Assembly (NCBI GenBank): GCA_030648695.1
Contig: JAUSHG010000052.1
Span: forward strand, 1 to 14,164
DNA length: 14,164 nt
Direction of reading: 5' to 3'
Source: a bacterium
GTDB taxonomy: Bacteria; Patescibacteriota; Minisyncoccia; Phycocordibacterales; UBA10002
Below, piece by piece: positions 6,415 through 11,252 of the stretch; the stretch's first letter is position 1, and each line of letters begins with the position of its first letter. The position numbers were made by a program, and so were the translations under genes. Below the pieces are notes generated by a model, which did no database searches, was not told the origin of the DNA, and saw only the letters and a program-made list of their open reading frames with translations.

Positions 6415-6503
6415 CAGGAAGTAGCTTGTAGCTTATTAGCTTTTTAGGAAGAGTCAGAACCTAATTAAGCTAAACAGCTACAGCGCTAAACAGCTAATAA
6501 GCT
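6415..6503. repeat. AGCTAA-word dyad spacer, copy 2 (rpsK-rpsD)
   Basis: AGCTTATTAGCTTTTTAGG on the left is complementary, with few mismatches, to the right half GCTAAACAGCTAATAAGCT. The final T of the repeat is the base before the rpsD ATG. Central loop about AAGAGTCAGAA. Confidence 0.8.
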
Positions 6504-7115
6504 ATGAAAATAGGACCACGATACAAAATAGCCCGCCGCCTCGGCCCTGATGTGTTTGAGAAAACGCAGGGTCCCAAGTTTGCCGCGCGAGCCGCGGGCC
6601 GAATGGACCGGAAGAAGAAGCGTCCGTTTAGCCGCAGTGATTTTGCGCTGCAGCTTCGCGAGAAGCAGAGAGCGCGCATGATTTATGGAATGGGCGAGCG
6701 CCAGTTCGGACGCTACGTCAAGCAGGCGGAGGCCAAGAAAACCGTCCGCGACGATGAAATGCTCTATCAGTCGCTTGAAACGCGCCTGGACAATGTTATC
6801 TTCCGCCTGCATCTCGCTCCAAGCCGCCAAGCATCACGCCAGCTGGTATCCCACGGGCACTTTGCGGTAAACGGCGTGCGGGTAACGATTCCTTCCTATG
6901 GCGTAAAGAAAGGTGATGTCATCACCATTAATTCGCGGAGTAAAAACAAGGTTCCGCTTCAAAATATCGCAGACAAAGTGCGCGATTATGAGCCGCCGGC
7001 TTGGCTCCGGTTTGACCTGATCAAGAGCGAGGGGACGGTGGTGGGATTGCCGAAACTCATCAAAAGCGAACTTCCGTTCAATATTTCCGCAATTCTTGAG
7101 TTCTACCGAAGGTAA
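6504..7115 (+). CDS. rpsD: Ribosomal protein S4 (uS4)
   Basis: 203 residues, normal for the family. Primary 16S rRNA binder that nucleates assembly of the 30S body. Begins MKIGPRYKIARRLGPDVF. The region after it (about 12-50) has no cysteines, so this is the zinc-free form. The S4 RNA-binding domain runs over about 92-155, with ETRLDNVIFRLHLAPSRQ and SHGHFAVNGVRVTIPSYGV. It ends PFNISAILEFYRR. In other bacteria S4 represses its own operon by binding mRNA. Here a structured leader lies just downstream, before rpoA. No SD; the start joins an AGCTAA spacer. Confidence 0.95.
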   Translation: MKIGPRYKIARRLGPDVFEKTQGPKFAARAAGRMDRKKKRPFSRSDFALQLREKQRARMIYGMGERQFGRYVKQAEAKKTVRDDEMLYQSLETRLDNVIFRLHLAPSRQASRQLVSHGHFAVNGVRVTIPSYGVKKGDVITINSRSKNKVPLQNIADKVRDYEPPAWLRFDLIKSEGTVVGLPKLIKSELPFNISAILEFYRR

Positions 7116-7119
7116 CTTC

Positions 7120-7148
7120 TTGCAAAAATCGGTAAAGTAGGTTATACT
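7120..7148 (+). promoter_or_regulatory. Promoter upstream of rpoA
   Basis: TTGCAA (7120-7125), exactly 17 bp, then TATACT (7143-7148). It lies 4 nt after the rpsD stop and would start transcription near 7155, giving rpoA a leader of about 140 nt. This suggests that rpoA-rplQ can be expressed apart from the ribosomal genes upstream. Confidence 0.75.
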
Positions 7149-7206
7149 GTGGTTTCATTTTTTAACAGATTTTAATAGAAAAGGGCGGTTTTATTAAAGT
7201 AATTTG

Positions 7207-7288
7207 GCGGCCGTGGGAAACGAGTGAGTTATGGTTCGACGGTAGGCTCACCATTCTGAGCTTGTCGAAGAATAGAATTCCCGGCCGC
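7207..7288 (+). repeat. REP-like palindrome and stem in the rpoA leader
   Basis: GCGGCCG plus GGGA (7207-7218) pairs with TCCCGGCCGC (about 7278-7288), closing an 80-nt structure 7 nt before the rpoA ATG. Inside, TTCGAC (7235-7240) pairs with GTCGAA (7264-7269) around CTGAGCTT. The inner part resembles the common intergenic palindrome CTGAGCTTGTCGAAG. It could be an inserted repeat, a translational control structure for rpoA, or both. Confidence 0.55.
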
Positions 7289-7295
7289 ACACACT

Positions 7296-8258
7296 ATGCC
7301 AGATTTCAATATTGTACTTCCTTCAAAACCGAGGATTGTGAAGGAAGAGGGCTTCGCAGGTTCCTATGAAATAGACGGGCTGTATCCGGGATACGGGCAC
7401 ACGCTCGGCAATTCACTGCGCCGCATCATCCTCTCGTCCCTCCCGGGAGCGGCCATCACCGGCATCAAAATAGCCGGAGTAGAACACGAATTTTCCACAC
7501 TCGGGGGCCTGCAGGAAGACATTGTGACAATGATTCTGAACCTCAAGCGCGTCCGAATGTCACTTGCGGGCGATGAGCCGCAGACGCTTACACTCAATGT
7601 AAAGGGTATCAAGAAAGTAACTGCCTCGGACATCAAGGCACCCGGGCAGGTTTCTATTTTGAATCCTGAACAGCATGTCGCCACGCTGACCGAGAAAAAT
7701 ACGGAGCTTTCCATGGAGATTCGGGTGGAAAAAGGGCTCGGCTATATGCCCAAGGAAATACTCCAGAAAGACCGCGTTGAAATCGGGCAGATTACGCTTG
7801 ATGCGATTTTTTCTCCCATCCGCCGCGTAAATTACGAAGTTGAGAACATGCGCGTGGGAAACCGAACCGACTTCAACCGCCTCAAACTGTTCATCGAAAC
7901 GGACGGTTCACTGCTTCCGAATGAGGCACTTGAACGGGCCATTCAAATCATGATTGCCCAGCTTAAGGCCATCGTTGGATTTGAGGAGCCGGCAGTTGAG
8001 GCACCGGAAGGCGAGGCAGGTGTAGCGGAGAAAGAGGCACCCAGACGCGAAATTGATACCGAACTTCTGAAAACCCGCATTGAGACCATGGGGCTGTCCC
8101 AGCGGACCGCAAATGCACTGACCGGAGCGAACATCCGGACGCTCGGCGGCCTTGCACGGAAGAAGGAGGAAGACATTCTGGACATTGACGGATTGGGAAG
8201 TAAAGGCATGCAGGAAATCAGGAAAGTATTGGCGGGATACGGCATCATCTTAAAATAG
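7296..8258 (+). CDS. rpoA: DNA-directed RNA polymerase subunit alpha
   Basis: 320 residues, typical. Its dimer is the assembly platform for beta and beta'. The N-terminal domain (1-about 228) shows GYGHTLGNSLRRIILSSLPG, the dimerisation/assembly signature, and ends ...RAIQIMIAQLKAIVGF. An acidic Ala/Pro/Glu-rich linker (229-250) follows. The C-terminal domain (about 255-320) keeps SQRTAN: Arg270 and Asn273 match E. coli Arg265 and Asn268, which contact UP-element DNA. The helix-hairpin-helix part is LDIDGLGSKGMQEI. An intact alphaCTD implies promoter UP elements or activator contacts are in use. Own promoter at 7120-7148. No SD (CGCACACACT before ATG). Confidence 0.96.
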   Translation: MPDFNIVLPSKPRIVKEEGFAGSYEIDGLYPGYGHTLGNSLRRIILSSLPGAAITGIKIAGVEHEFSTLGGLQEDIVTMILNLKRVRMSLAGDEPQTLTLNVKGIKKVTASDIKAPGQVSILNPEQHVATLTEKNTELSMEIRVEKGLGYMPKEILQKDRVEIGQITLDAIFSPIRRVNYEVENMRVGNRTDFNRLKLFIETDGSLLPNEALERAIQIMIAQLKAIVGFEEPAVEAPEGEAGVAEKEAPRREIDTELLKTRIETMGLSQRTANALTGANIRTLGGLARKKEEDILDIDGLGSKGMQEIRKVLAGYGIILK

Positions 8259-8341
8259 GAAGTAGCTGGTAGCTTTTTAGCTTATTAGGAAAAAAGAAAA
8301 TCCCTAAAAAGCTAATCAGCTAATCAGCTAAGAAGCTACAT
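8259..8341. repeat. AGCTAA-word dyad spacer, copy 3 (rpoA-rplQ)
   Basis: Left half: AGCTGGTAGCTTTTTAGC. Right half: CTAAAAAGCTAATC, then two further AGCTAA words and AGAAGCTACAT, running to the rplQ ATG. Central loop is A-rich. It fills the gap between the two genes exactly. Confidence 0.8.
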
Positions 8342-8692
8342 ATGAGGCATTCAAACAAAGTAAAAAAATTGAGCCGGAAGCGAAAAGTGCGAAAAGGACT
8401 CGTACGCGGACTTACCTATGCACTGTTGCGGGACGGCAAAATAAAGACCACCGAGGCAAAGGCAAAGGCCATGCGCCCGGCGGTTGAACGGCTCATCACG
8501 ATTGCCAAGGAGGAAACACTGTCCTCCCGCCGTCTTTTGCTGACCCGTCTTCCGAATCGGCGTGTTACCAAGTCGCTTGCCGCAAAAATCGCACCGCGCT
8601 ACGCAGACCGAAAGGGAGGTTACACCCGCATCATCAAAGTGGGAAGGCGTGTGAGCGATGGAGCGAGGATGGCCATTATAGAATTAGTATAG
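8342..8692 (+). CDS. rplQ: Ribosomal protein L17 (bL17)
   Basis: 116 residues, the compact bacterial form. Large-subunit protein near the exit tunnel. Recognised by MRHSNKVKKLSRKRKVRKGL (the family has MRH...KLxR...HR), LLRDGKIKTTEAKAKAMRPA (family: I-TT..RAKE-R..-E), RYADRKGGYTRIIKVGRRVS and the end AMAIIELV, here ARMAIIELV. It follows rpoA as in nearly all bacteria. No SD. Confidence 0.95.
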   Translation: MRHSNKVKKLSRKRKVRKGLVRGLTYALLRDGKIKTTEAKAKAMRPAVERLITIAKEETLSSRRLLLTRLPNRRVTKSLAAKIAPRYADRKGGYTRIIKVGRRVSDGARMAIIELV

Positions 8693-8763
8693 TAGCTTGT
8701 AGCTTATTAGCTGTTTAGGAAATTCATTTCTAAAAAGCTAACCAGCTAAGAAGCTAAACAGCT
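8693..8763. repeat. AGCTAA-word dyad spacer, copy 4 (rplQ-rplM)
   Basis: TAGCTTGTAGCTTATTAGCT on the left can pair with AGCTAACCAGCTAAGAAGCT on the right. Another AAACAGCT then joins the rplM ATG directly. The four copies keep their AGCT words but differ in the central loop, as expected if pairing rather than sequence is conserved. Confidence 0.8.
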
Positions 8764-9111
8764 ATGGCAAAGTATATAATTGATGCACAAGGCAAGAAGC
8801 TGGGGCGGGTCGCAAGCGAGGCGGCTCATCTTTTGCGTGGCAAGGGAAGTGCCGGCTTTACCCCCAATGAACTTCCGGAAACAATGGTGGAAATCATCAA
8901 TGCAGCCAAACTGTCCGTAACCGTGAAAAAAGACGAGGGAACCGAGTACACACGGTACACGGGTTATCCGGGCGGATTCAAGACGCAGACGCGGAAGGAA
9001 TTCACCAAGAAGAGGGGACACGTGGAGCTGCTCCGCCGGACGATTCTCGGAATGCTCCCGAAGAACCGTTTGCGCCCCCGAATTATCCGGCATCTTACCG
9101 TTAAAAACTAA
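8764..9111 (+). CDS. rplM: Ribosomal protein L13 (uL13), short form
   Basis: 115 residues against about 140 in E. coli. The N-terminal lead (the ...KPxxVxRxW part) is missing and the protein starts straight at AKYIIDAQGKKLGRVASEAA. Further blocks are LLRGKGSAGFTPN, YTRYTGYPGGFKTQTRKEF (family: Y.HTGYPGG.K) and RTILGMLPKNRLRPRIIRHL (family: V.GMLPKN.LGR). Early-assembling large-subunit protein. It pairs with rpsI as usual. No SD. Confidence 0.94.
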   Translation: MAKYIIDAQGKKLGRVASEAAHLLRGKGSAGFTPNELPETMVEIINAAKLSVTVKKDEGTEYTRYTGYPGGFKTQTRKEFTKKRGHVELLRRTILGMLPKNRLRPRIIRHLTVKN

Positions 9112-9224
9112 TCGTGATACCAATCTACGAATGCATGCGAATGTTACGAAAGAATACGAATCCCGACTTAATTAGTATGTTTTCGTAGCATTAGTACCCA
9201 TTAGTTGTTTCGTATCATACTTTT
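9112..9224 (+). promoter_or_regulatory. rplM-rpsI spacer with inverted ATTCGTA words and a -10 near the start
   Basis: TACGAATGCATGCGAATG and ATACGAAT on the left are inverted versions of TTTCGTAGCATTAG and TTTCGTAT on the right, so the spacer can fold back on itself. TATCAT (9213-9218) ends six bases before the rpsI ATG at 9225, the spacing expected for a leaderless message. Upstream -35 candidates (TTAGTA) are poor. No SD. Confidence 0.4.
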
Positions 9225-9638
9225 ATGGAAACTGAAACAAAAACTGAACGATATATTGAAACCGTAGGCCGCCGCAAAACCGCAGTGGCTCGAGTACGTT
9301 TGACGCCTTCGGCTCCGAAGACCTCTATAGAAGCAAATGAGCAGGAGATGGAAACGTATTTCAAGACCGCCGACCAGCGCCGTGTCGCGCTTGAGGCCAT
9401 TGTCAAAGGAAAGCCCAACGGAAAATTCAAAATCACCGCGCGTCTCTCCGGCGGCGGGCTCTCCGGACAGGCGGAGGCCTTGCGCCACGGCATTGCACGC
9501 GCGCTTATCATCCATGACCCTGAATTGCGCAAAAAGCTCAAAAAGGCGGGATTTCTCAAACGCGACCCGCGTGCAAAAGAGCGCCGCAAGTTCGGATTGA
9601 AGAAGGCAAGAAAGTCACCGCAGTGGTCTAAACGGTAA
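9225..9638 (+). CDS. rpsI: Ribosomal protein S9 (uS9)
   Basis: 137 residues. Small-subunit head protein whose C-terminal Lys-Arg tail reaches the P-site tRNA; the tail ends QWSKR as in the family. Other blocks are YIETVGRRKTAVARVRL at the start, VKGKPNGKFKITARLSGGG, SGQAEALRHGIARAL and FLKRDPRAKERRKFGLKKAR. The first eight residues are a Glu/Thr-rich extension. The sequence of the last six codons plus stop recurs just downstream with different synonymous codons (9646-9666). No SD. Confidence 0.95.
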   Translation: METETKTERYIETVGRRKTAVARVRLTPSAPKTSIEANEQEMETYFKTADQRRVALEAIVKGKPNGKFKITARLSGGGLSGQAEALRHGIARALIIHDPELRKKLKKAGFLKRDPRAKERRKFGLKKARKSPQWSKR

Positions 9639-9666
9639 ACTAACCCCGCAGTGGAGCAAGAGGTAG
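9618..9666 (+). repeat. Second copy of the rpsI tail codons
   Basis: 9618-9638 encodes P-Q-W-S-K-R-stop as the end of rpsI. 9646-9666 encodes P-Q-W-S-K-R-stop again, in another frame 28 bp on. CCGCAGTGG is shared, but Ser, Lys, Arg and stop use different codons (TCT/AGC, AAA/AAG, CGG/AGG, TAA/TAG). Conserved protein with changed codons points to a remnant of another rpsI 3' end, not a recent slippage copy. Confidence 0.65.
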
Positions 9667-9689
9667 TGATGCATAATCGCTGATTTCAA

Positions 9690-9729
9690 TAAAAAAGGGG
9701 ACCCCCCAACACAACATTTGGAGAGTCCC
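9690..9729 (-). terminator. Strong intrinsic terminator of the first antisense gene
   Basis: On the minus strand GGGACTCTCCAA and TTGGGGGGTCCC form a 12-bp stem (two G-T pairs) with an 8-nt loop (plus-strand 9698-9709 and 9718-9729). C-TTTTTT-A follows. It starts five bases after the stop of the minus-strand gene. Read on the plus strand it has no T-run, so it is not an rpsI terminator. Confidence 0.85.
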
Positions 9730-9734
9730 TACAT

Positions 9735-10067
9735 TTAGGCTACCACAGCATGGCCTGCAAATGGGTTGCTTTCGAGGAGAACCAGTTCGGTAACCTTTGC
9801 ACGAATTTTGAACTCGTTAAACCACCTTACGTGAATGTAATGGTCGGTGTACTCGCAGGTATCCGGATCATCAATTTCAAACACGATACCCTTTGTGCCA
9901 ATAGGCACGCCCAATTTCTGAAGCCCCGGAGAAGCTTCGACCATATCGCCAATCCGTATACAGCCAAGACTTTCCCACTGCATAGCGCGAACATGCCGAC
10001 CTTGCACTAAAAGGCGACAGCCGACCGAGTCTCGATCGACTATGGCAACTTCATTTCGATATCGCAT
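9735..10067 (-). CDS. Small protein of unknown function, possibly SH3-like barrel
   Basis: 110 residues from the ATG at 10067. The start is fixed by AAAGGAAGG ending 9 nt upstream and by a promoter (TTGACG-17-TATCCT, 10153-10125). A TTG 11 codons further up is in frame but would sit upstream of this SD. The protein is soluble, with no signal or membrane segment. Residues about 38-95 (IRIGDMVEA, GVPIGTKGIVFEIDDPD, YIHVRWFNEF, VTELVLLE) read like an SH3/KOW-type small barrel: a G-D-x-V start, a P-x-G-T-x-G-x-V turn, an H-V-x-W strand and an E-L-x-L-L end. That is inference from pattern; I recognise no family. It lies antisense between rpsI and grpE, with its own terminator. Unlike its neighbours it has a clear SD. 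Confidence 0.75.
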   Translation of the reverse strand: MRYRNEVAIVDRDSVGCRLLVQGRHVRAMQWESLGCIRIGDMVEASPGLQKLGVPIGTKGIVFEIDDPDTCEYTDHYIHVRWFNEFKIRAKVTELVLLESNPFAGHAVVA

Positions 10068-10095
10068 AATCGCATACCTTCCTTTCTCGTTTTTT

Positions 10096-10110
10096 CGCAA
10101 GGTTCTTGCG
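10096..10110. promoter_or_regulatory. Inverted repeat overlapping the grpE -35
   Basis: CGCAAG (10096-10101) and CTTGCG (10105-10110) around GTT, with T-rich and A-rich flanks that extend the dyad. It overlaps the grpE -35 hexamer and lies in the leader of the opposite gene just ahead of its SD. It could be an operator or an RNA hairpin. It is not the CIRCE element that controls many dnaK operons. Confidence 0.45.
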
Positions 10111-10134
10111 CAAAACTAAAAAATAGGATATCAT
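10106..10134 (+). promoter_or_regulatory. grpE promoter
   Basis: TTGCGC (10106-10111), 17 bp, TATCAT (10129-10134). Predicted start near 10141, giving a leader of about 26 nt with no SD. Its -10 overlaps the -10 of the opposing promoter by two bases (10129-10130). Confidence 0.65.
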
Positions 10135-10153
10135 ACGTTACATTAAGCGTCAA
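10125..10153 (-). promoter_or_regulatory. Promoter of the first antisense gene
   Basis: On the minus strand TTGACG (10153-10148), exactly 17 bp, then TATCCT (10130-10125). The -10 hexamers of this and the grpE promoter overlap in AGGATATCAT, so polymerase can occupy only one at a time. The design matches the promoter of the second antisense gene (13701-13673). Confidence 0.7.
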
Positions 10154-10166
10154 TGATCGTTACGTC

Positions 10167-10796
10167 ATGCAGAGCGAGGACAAAAATAGCAACCCAGCCA
10201 AGGACACTGAGCTCACATTTGAGCCGGAAGGTGATTCCGAAAATCTAAAAGACCCGGCCGCCGCCGTGCGGAAACTCAAGGAACAGCTGAAATCCTGCCA
10301 AAAAGAGAGGCAGGAGTATCTTGACGGCTGGCAGAGAGCCAAAGCGGACTACGTCAACGCAAAGAAGGAGGAGGAGAAGGAGCGCTCCAAATTTGTAAAG
10401 TTCTCGCAGGAGACGCTCATAAAGGAGCTTCTTCCCGCTTTGGACAGTTTTCATATAGCATTCGGCAACAAGGACGCATGGGAGAAGGTGGACCTCAACT
10501 GGCGCATGGGTGTACAGCATATTTATACTCAACTTCACTCGGTACTCCAAAAAAACGGAGTAACACTGATTGAGCCGAATATTGGCGACCCATTTGACCC
10601 GCGCAGACATTCGAGCATAGAAACGGTGTCGGTTTCAAACAAAGAGGAGGATGGTACCGTGCGCGAGACGGTGCAAAAAGGATATCTGCTTCACGGAAAG
10701 GTGGTGGAACCCGCCAAAGTGAGAATCGGCGAGTTTGCCGATTCTCATCCCCGTGAAAACGGGGAGCCAGTTCTGGATTCCCGCCTACGCGGGTGA
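10167..10796 (+). CDS. grpE: Nucleotide exchange factor GrpE
   Basis: 209 residues. Dimeric co-chaperone that releases ADP from DnaK. Residues 1-30 are acidic and disordered-looking. About 33-85 are a long charged coiled-coil helix (VRKLKEQLKSCQKERQEYL, RAKADYVNAKKEEEKER). The four-helix-bundle signature ELLPALDSFHIAF is at about 91-103. The beta-wing domain follows (GVTLIEPNIGDPFDPRRHSS, family: G...I...G..FDP..HEA) and GYLLHGKVVEPAKVRIG. The last 17 residues (193-209, starting SHPRENGEP) and the TGA stop are encoded by a REP-like pair (10744-10799), so the natural C-terminus was probably replaced. First gene of the chaperone cluster, with its own promoter. Confidence 0.93.
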   Translation: MQSEDKNSNPAKDTELTFEPEGDSENLKDPAAAVRKLKEQLKSCQKERQEYLDGWQRAKADYVNAKKEEEKERSKFVKFSQETLIKELLPALDSFHIAFGNKDAWEKVDLNWRMGVQHIYTQLHSVLQKNGVTLIEPNIGDPFDPRRHSSIETVSVSNKEEDGTVRETVQKGYLLHGKVVEPAKVRIGEFADSHPRENGEPVLDSRLRG

Positions 10797-10799
10797 GAA
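10721..10799. repeat. Hairpin plus REP-like pair inside the 3' end of grpE
   Basis: GAGAATCGGC (10721-10730) and GCCGATTCTC (10737-10746) form a perfect 10-bp stem. It runs into a 27-nt REP-like unit (10744-10770, CTCATCCCCGTG...) and, two bases on, an inverted unit (10773-10799, CTGGATTCCCGC...). The second unit matches the element at 1747-1773 and 13195-13221. The grpE stop (10794-10796) lies within it. Confidence 0.75.
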
Positions 10800-10874
10800 G
10801 CGAATACATGGAGCTTTGCAAGACTTTGAGCGTTATGTCTTCAGAATGCGAAAAGTGTACAGTTCCTGTAAGGA

Positions 10875-11210
10875 ATGACAAAAAATAACATGCTGACTTT
10901 TGAGCGACAATCCGAGATTTTTGAGCGCATAACCCGCGACCAGCGCGGGAAACTTTTTCGCGTCCGCTTCGTCATTATAGAAAGAGGCGGCTTACTGCGA
11001 GGAAAGATTCTCTCCTGCGAACCTGTTTTTGAAATTCCGACTGTCAAAGGTCAACGGTCAACTGTTAATGGCTCATCTCTGTGTCTGCCATGCTTTATCG
11101 GAGCAGGTACACATGCCACATCCCGACTTGCAGTACGTAAGGTTACATCCCCCTTTTCTTCTTTTGATTTTCTAACTTCTATTAAAATCCGCGCCCCCTC
11201 TCTTTTCTGA
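10875..11210 (+). CDS. Uncertain small ORF between grpE and dnaK
   Basis: 111 codons from ATG 10875, or 106 from ATG 10890. No recognised family. The first half (LTFERQSEIFERITRDQRGK, FRVRFVIIERGGLLRGKILS) reads like a real, charged protein. The middle (VKGQRSTVNG) translates intergenic GTCAA-type words, which argues against it. There is a CLPC and a final KIRAPSLF. AGGA directly touches the first ATG and is too far from the second. The frame stops exactly where the heptad repeat before dnaK begins, which mildly favours a gene. Function cannot be assigned. Confidence 0.35.
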   Translation: MTKNNMLTFERQSEIFERITRDQRGKLFRVRFVIIERGGLLRGKILSCEPVFEIPTVKGQRSTVNGSSLCLPCFIGAGTHATSRLAVRKVTSPFSSFDFLTSIKIRAPSLF

Positions 11211-11252
11211 ACTACTGACTACTGACTACTTACTACTAACTACTAACTACAA
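11211..11252 (+). repeat. Six 7-bp ACTACTn units running into the dnaK ATG
   Basis: ACTACTG, ACTACTG, ACTACTT, ACTACTA, ACTACTA and ACTACAA, without gaps. The last A is the first base of the dnaK start codon. There is no SD. The related words ACTACTGACT also appear after the membrane-protein gene (about 4906-4916). This tract may act as an unstructured ribosome loading site. Confidence 0.8.

Noticed and set aside
5237..8763. AGCTAA repeats as a CRISPR array
   Set aside because: Units are 7-10 bp, imperfect, arranged as dyads and split over four gene junctions; no spacers and no cas genes.
10068..11251. CIRCE operator (HrcA site) for grpE or dnaK
   Set aside because: No TTAGCACTC-N9-GAGTGCTAA-like sequence found; the inverted repeat at 10096-10110 is different.
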